Part shown: positions 18,890 to 27,468 of the stretch, in pieces | Layout of the letters: each line of letters opens with the position of its first letter | How positions within the stretch are numbered: position 1 is the first letter of the stretch | NCBI RefSeq assembly: GCF_000244955.1 | Contig: NZ_CM001439.1 | Location: 956,528-1,020,527, forward strand | DNA from: Saccharomonospora marina XMU15 | Lineage (GTDB): Bacteria; Actinomycetota; Actinomycetes; Mycobacteriales; Pseudonocardiaceae | Reading direction: 5' to 3' | Length of the DNA stretch: 64,000 nucleotides | Made by a program: the position numbers and the translations under genes | The notes under the pieces: generated by a model | Seen by the model: the letters and a program-made list of their open reading frames with translations, nothing else | Database searches by the model: none | What the model was told of the DNA's origin: nothing

Positions 18890-18965
18890 CCCGCGAGTCC
18901 CCCGCTCCTGCCCGCGAATTCCCCGCTCCTGCCCGCGAATTCCCGCTCCTGCCCGCGAGTTCTGC
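18890..18965. repeat. 20-21-bp tandem repeat array, left arm (tatB side)
   Basis: Four copies of a core CCCGCGA(A/G)TTC begin at 18890, 18911, 18932 and 18952, separated by CCCGCTCCTG-type linkers. Periods are 21, 21 and 20 bp. Read on the minus strand the core is ACTCGCGGGC or AATTCGCGGGC, the same core as the arrays at 19083 and 53240. The array is intergenic, immediately after the tatB stop. Confidence 0.8.
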
Positions 18966-19082
18966 GTTCCGGTGCCGGGCTGCTCGCATGCCACGCCGGG
19001 CGGGCAGCGCAGGCTCGGACGGGCACCCGCGCTGCGCGAACCTGTTCCTATAGGCCTCAACGGCTCCTGCCGCACCCGCACC

Positions 19083-19135
19083 GCAGAACTCGCAGGCGAG
19101 AGTGCAGGACTCGCGGGCGAGAGTGCAGGACTCGC
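19083..19135. repeat. 21-bp tandem repeat array, right arm (mrp side)
   Basis: Three cores of ACTCGC(G/A)GGC type begin at 19088, 19109 and 19130, exactly 21 bp apart (unit GCAGGACTCGCGGGCGAGAG plus one base). The third core is degenerate. Orientation is opposite to the array at 18890-18965, so the two arms could pair across the 117-bp spacer between them. The 266-bp gap between tatB and mrp holds no gene I can support. Confidence 0.75.
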
Positions 19136-19150
19136 GTGGGGTCGGGTCGG

Positions 19151-20296
19151 TCAGCGGCCCGTCGGGGTCACGTTCAGCATCATCCCGGCCAGGCCGCGAG
19201 CGCGTACCGAAAGCTTGTCGGCGGCGTCGCGCAGCACCTTGCTCGCGGGCGCGTCGGGCTCGGTGAGCACCAACGGGGTACCGGCGTCGCCCTGCTCGCG
19301 CAACCGCGGGTCGAGTGGTACCTGGCCCAGTAGCGGAACCTCCGCACCGACCGACTTCGAAAGCGACTCCGCGACGGTCTGCCCACCGCCGGAGCCGAAG
19401 ATCTCCATGCGGGAGCCGTCGGGTGCCTCGAACCACGACATGTTCTCGATCACACCTGCTACGCGCTGGCGGGTTTGCAGCGCGATAGCCCCCGCTCGCT
19501 CCGCGACCTCGGCCGCGGCCTGCTGCGGTGTGGTGACCACGAGGATCTCGGCGTTGGGCACCAGCTGGGCCACCGAGATGGCGATGTCGCCGGTGCCCGG
19601 CGGCAGGTCGAGCAGCAGGATGTCCAGGTCGCCCCAAAAGACGTCGGCGAGGAACTGCTGCAGTGCGCGGTGCAGCATCGGGCCGCGCCACACCACCGGG
19701 CTGTTGCCAGGGGTGAACATGCCGATCGAGATGACCTTCACACCGTGCGCCTGCGGCGGCATGATCATCTTTTCGACCTTGGTGGGCTTCTCGTCGGCTC
19801 CCAGCATGCGCGGCACCGAGTGCCCGTAGATGTCGGCGTCGACCACCCCGACCGAAAGGCCGCGCTCGGCCATGGCGACGGCGAGGTTGACGGTCACGCT
19901 GGACTTGCCCACGCCACCCTTGCCGGAGGCCACGCAGTACACCCTGGTCAGCGAGCCGGGCTGGGCGAACGGGATGACCGGTTCCTCCGCGTCGCCGCGC
20001 AAGCGTTTGCGCAGCTCGGTGCGCTGCTCCTCGCTCATCACGTCCAGCTCGACGTGCACGTCGGTCACGCCGGGCAGTTCCTTGACGGCCGCGGTGGTGT
20101 CGCGGGTGATGGTCTCCTTCAGCGGGCAGCCTGCCACCGTCAGATAGATGGCGACGGTCACTGCGCCGTCCTCGCCGACCGCGATGTCCTTGACCATGCC
20201 GAGCTCGGTGATCGGCTTGTGGATCTCGGGGTCCTTGACCTTGTTCAGCGCGCCGCGTACGTCGTCGACGCTGGGGGTCTGTTGCGTGGTGGTCAC
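19151..20296 (-). CDS. mrp: Mrp/ApbC-family iron-sulfur carrier ATPase
   Basis: A 381-residue protein with an N-terminal DUF59 (MIP18-like) domain and a C-terminal P-loop ATPase. The Walker A is GKGGVGKSS near residues 125-133 and the DADIYGHS Walker A' follows. Family members carry and transfer 4Fe-4S clusters. Many ApbC proteins have a CxxC after the ENMS motif. Here that position reads FEAPDGS without cysteine, as I recall also for other actinobacterial Mrp. The GTG start overlaps the DUF1003 stop (GTGA). Confidence 0.9.
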   Translation of the reverse strand: MTTTQQTPSVDDVRGALNKVKDPEIHKPITELGMVKDIAVGEDGAVTVAIYLTVAGCPLKETITRDTTAAVKELPGVTDVHVELDVMSEEQRTELRKRLRGDAEEPVIPFAQPGSLTRVYCVASGKGGVGKSSVTVNLAVAMAERGLSVGVVDADIYGHSVPRMLGADEKPTKVEKMIMPPQAHGVKVISIGMFTPGNSPVVWRGPMLHRALQQFLADVFWGDLDILLLDLPPGTGDIAISVAQLVPNAEILVVTTPQQAAAEVAERAGAIALQTRQRVAGVIENMSWFEAPDGSRMEIFGSGGGQTVAESLSKSVGAEVPLLGQVPLDPRLREQGDAGTPLVLTEPDAPASKVLRDAADKLSVRARGLAGMMLNVTPTGR

Positions 20297-20823
20297 TGCT
20301 CGGACACCGACCTTCTGTCGCTGGCGGTTGCGGTTGCAGTACTCATGCTACGTGCCACCTGCTGGAGATCCTCTCGCAACTTCTCCAGCTCGACGCGCAG
20401 ATAGTCCCTCGTGACCACCTCGCCGACCGCCAGCCGCAGTCCTGCCAGTTCGCGGGCGAGGTACTCGGTGTCCGCCTTGGTTTGCGCGGCCCGCATCCGG
20501 TCCTCCTCCAGCGAGACCCGGTCGCGGTCGTCCTGCCTGTTCTGCGCCAGCAGGATGAGCGGGGCCGCGTAGGCCGCCTGCGTGGAGAACGCCAGGTTGA
20601 GCAGGATGAACGGGTACGGGTCCCAGCGCAGGGACGCGGCGGAGAGGTTGAGCGCGATCCAGGCGATCACCACCAACGTCTGCCAGAACAGGTACTTGCC
20701 GGTGCCGACGAACCTCGCAAGCCGTTCGGCCGACCGGCCGACCATCTCCGGGTCCACACGGAAGGCGAGCCGTCTCGGCTGGCGTGGTTGGTCCAACCGC
20801 CCGCGGGCCAGCAGTTCCGGCAT
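20293..20823 (-). CDS. DUF1003 membrane protein
   Basis: A 176-residue protein with two membrane helices in the DUF1003 core (WQTLVVIAWIALNL, then the signature YPFILLNLAFSTQAAYAAPL and QNRQ). A C-terminal coiled-coil-like, charged region follows. The function of DUF1003 is unknown. It is coupled to mrp by a GTGA overlap and lies 35 bp after the CBS protein, in the same order as in mycobacteria. Confidence 0.88.
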   Translation of the reverse strand: MPELLARGRLDQPRQPRRLAFRVDPEMVGRSAERLARFVGTGKYLFWQTLVVIAWIALNLSAASLRWDPYPFILLNLAFSTQAAYAAPLILLAQNRQDDRDRVSLEEDRMRAAQTKADTEYLARELAGLRLAVGEVVTRDYLRVELEKLREDLQQVARSMSTATATASDRRSVSEQ

Positions 20824-20857
20824 GGTTCATCCTCCTCCGATGCGACGCCCCGGGGCG

Positions 20858-22129
20858 TCAACCTGTGCCCATGTCGTACAGCCCGGTCTCCCGCCAGCCC
20901 TCGGGCAACAGATGATCGAGCACGTCGTCTACCGTCACGGCGCCCACGAGGTGCTCGTCGGCGTCCACGACCGGCGCGCACGCCAGGTTGTAGGCGGCGA
21001 AATACCGGGTCACCTCGGTCAGTGACGCCGAAGGGCTGAGGGTGGGCAGATCGGTGTCGGCCGCGGCCGCGACCAGCTCCGCGGGCGGTTCCCTGAGCAG
21101 CCGCTGGAAGTGCACACAGCCGATGTATCGGCCGGTCGGGGTGGCGCTCGGCGGGCGACACACGAAAACCATGCTGGCCAGCGGCGTGGTGAGGTCGGGG
21201 TTGCGGATGTGGGCCAGCGCTTCCGCCACCGTCGCGTCCGGTGTCAGCACCACCGGTTCGGAGGTCATCAACCCGCCCGCGGTGTCCGAGGAGTACTCCA
21301 GCAGCCGCTTCACCGGTTCGGACTCCTCCGGTTGCATCAGGCCCAGCAGCCTGCCCTGATCATCGGGAGCCAGTTCGGAGAGCAGGTCAGCGGCGTCGTC
21401 GGGATCCATCGCCTCGAGCACGTCGGCGGCACGCTCGTCGGCGAGGTAGGCGACCAACTCGCGCTGGTCGTCCTCGGGCAGTTCCTCCAGCACGTCGGCC
21501 AGCCGCTCGTCGTCCATCGCGTCCACCACCTCGTGCCTGCGTTTCATCGGCAGATCACGCAGGGTGGCGGCGACGTCGACGGCTCGCATGGTGTCGAACA
21601 GCATCAGCAACTGTGCGGCGCCCTGCGGCTGGCCGGTGAGATCGGTCAGTCCGAGCCCGGAGATCTCGTTCCACGCCACCACCCGCATCGACGAGCGTCG
21701 CCTGGTCAGCCCGATCCCGCCACGTTCCCTGATCGCCAGCTTGCTGAGGACCCAGTCCCGGGTGCGAGTGGGTTCCATGGCGGCGTCCACGACCGTGACC
21801 CTGGTCCCGTCCGACCGCAGCGTCGCCCTCGCGTCGAACAGTTGCCCGAGTACCAGCACCTCGTTGGGTCGCTGGTGGAACCGGCGCATGTTGACCGAAC
21901 CTGTGGCAAGCGTGACCGCGTTCGGCTCTATGGAGGTCACCCGCAGCATCGGCACGAACACCCTGCGCCGGGTCGCCAGCTCCACGACCAGCCCGAGCAC
22001 GCGAGGGGGCAGCTGGTCCAGCCGCAGGCCGGCGACGATGTCGCGGATCTTGCCGATCGACTCACCGTCGGGGCCGAACACCGGCAGTCTCGCCAGCTGA
22101 GCCGCGAAAACCCGGTTGACGGCCGCCAT
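20858..22129 (-). CDS. CBS-domain, MgtE_N-type protein without transporter domain (Rv1232c-like)
   Basis: A 423-residue soluble protein. It has an N-terminal PRC-barrel-like region and an MgtE intracellular N-domain with its repeated acidic helices (LADVLEELPEDDQRELV, AADLLSELAPDDQGRLL). Two CBS domains are at the C-terminus. The magnesium-channel membrane domain of MgtE is absent, so this may be a detached Mg2+ or nucleotide sensor. That role is inference. The ATG at 22129 was chosen; the open frame upstream has no family similarity. Confidence 0.87.
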   Translation of the reverse strand: MAAVNRVFAAQLARLPVFGPDGESIGKIRDIVAGLRLDQLPPRVLGLVVELATRRRVFVPMLRVTSIEPNAVTLATGSVNMRRFHQRPNEVLVLGQLFDARATLRSDGTRVTVVDAAMEPTRTRDWVLSKLAIRERGGIGLTRRRSSMRVVAWNEISGLGLTDLTGQPQGAAQLLMLFDTMRAVDVAATLRDLPMKRRHEVVDAMDDERLADVLEELPEDDQRELVAYLADERAADVLEAMDPDDAADLLSELAPDDQGRLLGLMQPEESEPVKRLLEYSSDTAGGLMTSEPVVLTPDATVAEALAHIRNPDLTTPLASMVFVCRPPSATPTGRYIGCVHFQRLLREPPAELVAAAADTDLPTLSPSASLTEVTRYFAAYNLACAPVVDADEHLVGAVTVDDVLDHLLPEGWRETGLYDMGTG

Positions 22130-22319
22130 GGGGCCCAGACTAGGCAAGCAGGGTCCGCCTCGCCCGCCGACGAGCTTCAGGTCACGGGCGCGGTGAACGG
22201 CAGTGCGCACCGAAGCGACGCCGCCGTGCACAGGTCACGGCGTGGTTTCGACCGCCATGCGGCCGGTCGCCCCGGGGGTAGCATCGACGGACAGGCCTTT
22301 CCCTTGCCGGGAGTTCGCC

Positions 22320-23141
22320 ATGCTGATCGAGATCTTGATCGCGGTGGCCGCCGTCGGAGTCGCCGGGCTGGCGGCGAGCGTGCGAGTTGTCAAGCAGTAC
22401 GAGCGCGGCTTGGTGTTCCGGTTCGGCCGGGTACACCGCGCACCGCGTGAACCGGGGCTTTCCATGATCCTTCCGGGCATCGACCGGATGCGGAAGGTGA
22501 ACATGCAGATCGTGACGCTGCCGGTTCCCGCTCAGGACGGAATCACCAAGGACAACGTCACCGTCCGTGTCGACGCGGTGGTGTACTTCAAGGTGATCGA
22601 CCCCGTGCAGGCCATCGTCGGTGTCGAGAACTACCGGTTCGCCATGCTGCAGGTGGCACAGGCCAGCCTGCGCCGCATCATCGGCGAGAGCGTGCTGGAC
22701 GAGTTGCTCTCCAACAGGGAGCGACTCAACGAGGGGTTGGAGCTGATGATCGACAGCCCCGCGTTGGGCTGGGGTATCCACATCGACCGTGTCGAGATCA
22801 AGGACGTGGCGCTGCCTGAGTCGATGAAGCGGGCGATGTCGCGGCAGGCGGAGGCAGAGCGGGAGCGGCGCGGCAGGGTGATCGCCGCCGACGGCGAGTT
22901 GCAGGCGTCGGAGAAGCTGTCGCAGGCGGCGGCCCGGATGGCCGACACCCCCTCGGCGCTGCAACTACGGCTGCTCGAGACCGTCGTCGAGGTGGCGGCG
23001 GAGAAGAACTCCACGCTCGTGCTGCCGTTCCCGGTCGAACTGCTGCGCTTCCTCGACCGGGCCAACCAGACCGAGGCCGAGCGTGGCGCTGCCCACCCGG
23101 ACTCCGCGGACACCACCTCTTCGGGCCATACTCATCGGTAA
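22320..23141 (+). CDS. SPFH-domain membrane protein, slipin/stomatin type
   Basis: A 273-residue slipin. One N-terminal membrane helix (about residues 2-21) is followed by the SPFH domain (VKQYERGLVFRFGRV, PGLSMILPGIDRM), then a coiled-coil region rich in alanine and glutamate. Stomatins oligomerise at the membrane and organise or protect other membrane proteins. No NfeD partner is adjacent. The ATG is preceded by GGGAG. The 190-bp gap to the divergent CBS gene should hold both promoters, and TAGCAT near 22281 is a candidate -10. Confidence 0.88.
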   Translation: MLIEILIAVAAVGVAGLAASVRVVKQYERGLVFRFGRVHRAPREPGLSMILPGIDRMRKVNMQIVTLPVPAQDGITKDNVTVRVDAVVYFKVIDPVQAIVGVENYRFAMLQVAQASLRRIIGESVLDELLSNRERLNEGLELMIDSPALGWGIHIDRVEIKDVALPESMKRAMSRQAEAERERRGRVIAADGELQASEKLSQAAARMADTPSALQLRLLETVVEVAAEKNSTLVLPFPVELLRFLDRANQTEAERGAAHPDSADTTSSGHTHR

Positions 23142-23194
23142 CCCAGCGCCGGAACTTCAGCCAACGCCGGCGTCGAGCCACGAAGGGGAGAACC

Positions 23195-24391
23195 ATGGCC
23201 CGTCTTGCGCAGACTGCTGGTTTGTCTGATGTGCAGGTGGAGATTTTGTCGACGGTGCGTTCGTTTGTGGACAGGGAGATTATTCCGTGTGCGCAGGAGT
23301 TGGAGCGGGGGGATGTGTATCCGGCGGAGATTGTGGCGGGGATGCGGGAGTTGGGGTTGTTCGGGTTGACGATTCCGGAGGAGTTTGGGGGGTTGGGGGA
23401 GTCGTTGTTGACGTATGCGTTGGTGGTGGAGGAGATCGCGCGGGGGTGGATGAGTGTGTCGGGGGTGATCAACACTCATTTCATTGTGGCGCACATGGTG
23501 GGTCGGTACGGCACGGAGCAGCAGCGGGCGCGGTTGTTGCCGAGGATGGCGTCGGGTGAGGTGCGGGGTGCGTTTTCGATGTCGGAGCCGGATTTGGGGT
23601 CGGATGTGGCGGCGATCAGGACGCGGGCTCGGCGGGAGGGGGATGAGTATGTGGTGGATGGGTCGAAGATGTGGTTGACGAATGGGGGGACGTCGAATTT
23701 GGTGGCGGTGTTGGTGCGGACGGAGGAGGGCGCGGAGAAGCCGCATGAGAATTTGACGACGTTGTTGGTGGAGAAGCCGGAGGGGTTTGGTGAGGTGGCG
23801 CCGGGGCTGACGATTCCGGGGAAGATCGAGAAGATGGGGTACAAGGGGGTGGATACCACGGAGGCGGTGTTCGACGGGTTTCGGGTGGGGGTGGATGCGG
23901 TGTTGGGGGGTGTGCCGGGTCGGGGGTTTGGGCACATGATGGATGGGATTGAGGTGGGGCGGGTGAATGTGGCGGCGCGGGCGTGTGGGATCGCGGTGCG
24001 GGCGTTTGAGTTGGCGGTGGAGTATGCGCAGCAGCGGCGGACGTTCGGTAGGCCGATCGCGCAGCATCAGGCGATTGCGTTCAAGTTGGCGGAGATGGCG
24101 ACGAAGGTGGAGGCGGCGCATTTGATGATGGTGAATGCGGCGCGGTTGAAGGATGCGGGGGCGCGTAACGATGTGGAGGCGGGGATGGCGAAGTTGATCG
24201 CCAGTGAGTACTGCGCGGAGGTGACCCAGGAGGCGTTTCGTATCCATGGTGGCTATGGCTATTCCAAGGAGTACGAGATCGAACGCCTGATGCGGGAGGC
24301 GCCGTTCCTGCTCATCGGGGAGGGCACCAGCGAGATCCAGAAGACCATCATCAGCCGGGGACTCCTGCGCGAGTACAAACTCCGAGACTGA
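23195..24391 (+). CDS. Acyl-CoA dehydrogenase with atypical codon use
   Basis: A 398-residue FAD enzyme oxidising an acyl-CoA to the 2-enoyl-CoA. Family blocks are intact: GAFSMSEPDLGSD, the MWLTNGG strand, RRTFGRPIAQHQAI and the C-terminal IHGGYGYSKEYEIERLMR with IGEGTSEIQK. The ATG has AAGGGGAGAA. From the start to about 24,200 leucines are almost all TTG and glycine, valine and aspartate favour GGG, GTG and GAT. The last 50 or so codons return to the CTG/CTC, GGC/ACC pattern of the neighbours. The coding strand is therefore extremely G-rich. Substrate unknown. Confidence 0.93.
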   Translation: MARLAQTAGLSDVQVEILSTVRSFVDREIIPCAQELERGDVYPAEIVAGMRELGLFGLTIPEEFGGLGESLLTYALVVEEIARGWMSVSGVINTHFIVAHMVGRYGTEQQRARLLPRMASGEVRGAFSMSEPDLGSDVAAIRTRARREGDEYVVDGSKMWLTNGGTSNLVAVLVRTEEGAEKPHENLTTLLVEKPEGFGEVAPGLTIPGKIEKMGYKGVDTTEAVFDGFRVGVDAVLGGVPGRGFGHMMDGIEVGRVNVAARACGIAVRAFELAVEYAQQRRTFGRPIAQHQAIAFKLAEMATKVEAAHLMMVNAARLKDAGARNDVEAGMAKLIASEYCAEVTQEAFRIHGGYGYSKEYEIERLMREAPFLLIGEGTSEIQKTIISRGLLREYKLRD

Positions 24392-24518
24392 CCACCGGCG
24401 GCCCTGTCACGGGCGAGTCGCGCCTCGCCGGGTTCGTGTGGTTACGTCCGTGTTGGCAGGATGCGATGATGGGTACCCGCGCCCATGAGCGGCACAGGGC
24501 GCATCGGACAGGGCACAG

Positions 24519-25046
24519 GTGATGATCGTGACCACTCCATTCTCGGGACGCCAGGCGCCCGGCCTCCCGCGGCTGCCGACGCCGCCGTCCGGCTGGCCGA
24601 TCGGTTCCTACGACACCTACGAGGAGGCTCAACGAGCCGTCGACTACCTCGCCGACAACGACTTCGCCGTGCAGGACGTGACCATCGTCGGCGTCGACCT
24701 GATGCTCGTCGAGCGCGTCATCGGCAGGCTTTCCTGGGGGAAGGTACTGGGCACCGGCGCGCTGTCGGGTGCGTGGTTCGGCCTCTTCGTCGGGTTGCTG
24801 CTGGGCATGTTCGCCAGCCCGGAGGGCATGTCGTACTCACCCGTGCTTGTCGGCCTCATCGCAGGTGTCTTCTTCGGTGCCGTTTTCGCCGCGCTGAGCT
24901 ACGCCTCCACACGGGGCCGCAGGGACTTCTCCTCGTCCAGCCAACTCGTGGCCGGGCGCTACGACGTGCTGTGCCAACCACGCAACGCCGAAGAGGGCCG
25001 GAACCTGCTCGCCAAGCTCGCCATGGGTTCTGCGGGAGCAAGCTAG
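24519..25046 (+). CDS. Membrane-associated general stress protein (GSP17M-like N-domain)
   Basis: A 175-residue protein. The N-terminal segment GSYDTYEEAQRAVDYLADND resembles the heat-induced YflT/GSP17M domain. Two membrane helices follow near residues 90-130, with a short cytosolic tail. It lies just upstream of the trehalose importer, as Rv1234 does upstream of lpqY. The role is unknown. The GTG at 24519 is the best start. Confidence 0.8.
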   Translation: MMIVTTPFSGRQAPGLPRLPTPPSGWPIGSYDTYEEAQRAVDYLADNDFAVQDVTIVGVDLMLVERVIGRLSWGKVLGTGALSGAWFGLFVGLLLGMFASPEGMSYSPVLVGLIAGVFFGAVFAALSYASTRGRRDFSSSSQLVAGRYDVLCQPRNAEEGRNLLAKLAMGSAGAS

Positions 25047-25078
25047 CCTCCCTCGGCTGAATCGGTCATGCCGACCGG

Positions 25079-25108
25079 TTGCGCCGCCGTGATCAACAGG
25101 AATAAGTT
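25079..25108 (+). promoter_or_regulatory. Candidate sigma-70 promoter for lpqY-sugABC
   Basis: TTGCGC (25079-25084) and TAAGTT (25103-25108) are separated by 18 bp in a locally AT-richer stretch. Transcription would start near 25115 and give a leader of about 90 nt before the lpqY ATG. The leader includes the hairpin at 25122-25143. Motif-based only. Confidence 0.35.
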
Positions 25109-25121
25109 TCACGGCGCCAAT

Positions 25122-25143
25122 CACGGACGTGTATGCGTCCGTG
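25122..25143 (+). promoter_or_regulatory. Leader hairpin upstream of lpqY
   Basis: Perfect 8-bp inverted repeat CACGGACG / CGTCCGTG around a six-base loop (TGTATG). It could be an RNA hairpin in the lpqY leader or a repressor operator just downstream of the predicted promoter. The sequence does not decide which. Confidence 0.4.
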
Positions 25144-25207
25144 CGCTCTGAATCTCGTGCACGACGGGGTGCACCACCTCGCCGTCGCGCGGTGGGAGGG
25201 AGACCTG

Positions 25208-26527
25208 ATGGGGAAGGTCCGAGCGCGGCGGGGGCGATCGCCCAGTCGCGCCGCAGCACTACTCGGGGCGTCGGTCGTGGGGGCGGGAGCACTCACGGCC
25301 TGCGGCTCGGAGGGTGGCAAGCAGATCAACGTCTACTACGCGCCTGAGGACAACTTCCAGACGGTGGTGGACAGCTGCAACGAACAGGCGGACGGTCGCT
25401 ACCGGATCGTCTACAACAAGCTGCCCCGTGATGCTGACGGGCAGCGCGAACAGATGGTCCGCAGGCTGGCGGCCGAGGACGAGACGATGGACGTCCTTGG
25501 TCTGGACGTCACCTGGGTCCCGGAGTTCGCCGAGGCGGGCTGGATCGAGGAATGGACGGGGGCGAACAAGGCCGAGGCCGAGCGCGATGTCCTTGCCGGT
25601 CCACTTGAGACCGCCATCTGGGACGGCAAGCTCTATGCCGCGCCGAAGAACACCAACGTGCGGTTGCTCTGGTACGACGACCGCATCACGCCGCAGCCGC
25701 CCCGAACCTGGGACGAGATGATCGACATGTCGCGGCAACTCAAGGCGGACGGCAAGCCACACCAGATTCTGTTCACCGGAGCCCAGTACGAGGGGCTCGT
25801 CGTCACGTACAACTCGATCGTCGAGTCGGCGGGGGGCCGCATCCTCTCCGAGGACGGCCAGTCGGTGGTGCTCGACCACGGTGCGGTGCAGGCGCTGGAG
25901 ATTCTGCTCCAGGTCACCTCTTCCGGACTCACCGACCCCTCGCTCACCAACCAGCAGGAAGACGAGGTGCGGCTGGCCTTCCAGCAGGGAAACGGTGCGT
26001 TCCAGTTGAACTGGCCGTTCGTCTACGCCGCTTACGCGTCCGAGAAGCCGGACGAGTTGCGTCACTTCAAGTGGGCGCCCTATCCGGGCGTGGGCTCGCC
26101 CGACTCAGGCCGCACCACCATCGGCGGTTACAACCTCGCGGTGAGTTCGGCCTCGACACACAAGCCGGAGGCGTTCGAGGCGGCGTTGTGCCTGCGCAGT
26201 GCCGAGAACCAGAAGTTCTCCGCGTTGAAGGACGGCGTGCCGCCGACCATCGAGTCCGTCTACGACGATCCGACGCCACTCGATCCGAGCGAGCCCGCCG
26301 ATCCGGAGAACAACCCGAGCATGGCGACCGAGTACCCGATGAAGGACACGATCCGCGATGAGCTGAAGGACGCCGCCGTGCGCCCGTTGACTCCGGCCTA
26401 CCAGAACCTGTCCACGGTGATGGCCAAGGTGCTGTCACCGCCGTCGGCCATCGATCCGCAGCGCACGGCCGAGAGGCTGCGCCAGGAGCTCACCGACGCG
26501 CTCGACTCGAAGGGCGTGATCCCATGA
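25208..26527 (+). CDS. lpqY: Trehalose-binding lipoprotein of the LpqY-SugABC importer
   Basis: A 439-residue extracellular solute-binding lipoprotein. The signal peptide ends in LTAC with lipidated Cys32. The mature domain is a type 1 sugar-binding protein (INVYYAPEDNFQTVVDSCNE, then QREQMVRRLAAED). In mycobacteria LpqY captures trehalose released during cell-envelope synthesis. The ATG at 25208 has GGGAGGGA. Its stop overlaps sugA (ATGA). Ligand assignment rests on the conserved gene set and order. Confidence 0.92.
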   Translation: MGKVRARRGRSPSRAAALLGASVVGAGALTACGSEGGKQINVYYAPEDNFQTVVDSCNEQADGRYRIVYNKLPRDADGQREQMVRRLAAEDETMDVLGLDVTWVPEFAEAGWIEEWTGANKAEAERDVLAGPLETAIWDGKLYAAPKNTNVRLLWYDDRITPQPPRTWDEMIDMSRQLKADGKPHQILFTGAQYEGLVVTYNSIVESAGGRILSEDGQSVVLDHGAVQALEILLQVTSSGLTDPSLTNQQEDEVRLAFQQGNGAFQLNWPFVYAAYASEKPDELRHFKWAPYPGVGSPDSGRTTIGGYNLAVSSASTHKPEAFEAALCLRSAENQKFSALKDGVPPTIESVYDDPTPLDPSEPADPENNPSMATEYPMKDTIRDELKDAAVRPLTPAYQNLSTVMAKVLSPPSAIDPQRTAERLRQELTDALDSKGVIP

Positions 26528-27468
26528 GCGACACACTGACCAAGGCGCCGGCCCGACCCGAGGAGCAGCGGCCCAAAGCGGTGCTGAGCGAGGGCAAGCG
26601 GGCCGAGCGGCGGCTCGGCCTGCTGCTGATCGCACCGGCCGCGTTCGTGATGGTGGCGGTCACCGCCTACCCGATCGCCTACTCGATCTGGTTGTCACTG
26701 CAGCGCTACGACCTTCGCTTCCCCGGGGAACGCGAGTTCGTCGGGTTGGACAACTACGTCGCCGTGCTGTCCAACTCCTACTGGTGGACCGCGTTCGGCA
26801 CCACGATGTTCCTCACGGTGGTGTCGGTGGCCATCGAACTGGTGCTCGGCATGACACTGGCACTGATCATGCACCGCACTCTCGTCGGGCGCGGGTTGGT
26901 GCGCACGGTGACGCTGGTGCCGTACGGGATCGTCACCGTCGTCGCGGCGTTCTCGTGGTTCTACGCCTGGACACCGGAGACCGGGTACCTCGCCAACGCG
27001 CTTGCGGGCGACGGCGCACCGCTCACGCAGCAGTGGCCGTCGTTGTGGATCATCATCCTGGCAGAAGTCTGGAAGACGACACCGTTCATGGCCCTGCTGC
27101 TCATGGCCGGTCTGGCGCTGGTGCCCGACGATCTGCTGAAGGCCGCCGCGATGGACGGGGCGAACGCGTGGCAGCGGTTCATCAGGGTGATGGTTCCGGT
27201 GATGAAGCCGGCGATCCTGGTGGCGCTGCTGTTCCGCACGCTGGACGCGTTCCGGATCTTCGACAACATCTTCGTGCTCACCGGCGGTTCGAACGACACC
27301 TCGTCGGTGTCCATGCAGACCTACAACAACCTGATCAAGGGGTTGAACCTCGGTATCGGCTCGACGATGGCGGTACTGATCTTCATCTCCGTGGCCATCA
27401 TCGCGTTCATCTTCATCAAGGTGTTCGGCACCGCGGCACCCGGTAGCGACGAGGGAGGCAAACGCTGA
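26524..27468 (+). CDS. sugA: Trehalose ABC transporter permease SugA
   Basis: A 314-residue MalF-type permease with six membrane helices after a charged N-terminus. The coupling helix carries the EAA-like motif ([21 protein letters not shown]), which contacts SugC. The start overlaps the lpqY stop (ATGA), and its stop overlaps the sugB start by one base. Confidence 0.93.
   Translation: MSDTLTKAPARPEEQRPKAVLSEGKRAERRLGLLLIAPAAFVMVAVTAYPIAYSIWLSLQRYDLRFPGEREFVGLDNYVAVLSNSYWWTAFGTTMFLTVVSVAIELVLGMTLALIMHRTLVGRGLVRTVTLVPYGIVTVVAAFSWFYAWTPETGYLANALAGDGAPLTQQWPSLWIIILAEVWKTTPFMALLLMAGLALVPDDLLKAAAMDGANAWQRFIRVMVPVMKPAILVALLFRTLDAFRIFDNIFVLTGGSNDTSSVSMQTYNNLIKGLNLGIGSTMAVLIFISVAIIAFIFIKVFGTAAPGSDEGGKR

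Noticed and set aside
18890..19135. CRISPR array at the 20-21-bp repeats
   Set aside because: The period is only 20-21 bp including the linker, so there is no room for unique spacers, and no cas genes are present.
23132..24247. Open antisense frame of about 370 codons opposite the acyl-CoA dehydrogenase
   Set aside because: It results from the G-rich coding strand lacking stop complements. Its translation is a proline-, histidine- and arginine-rich low-complexity protein with no ribosome site.
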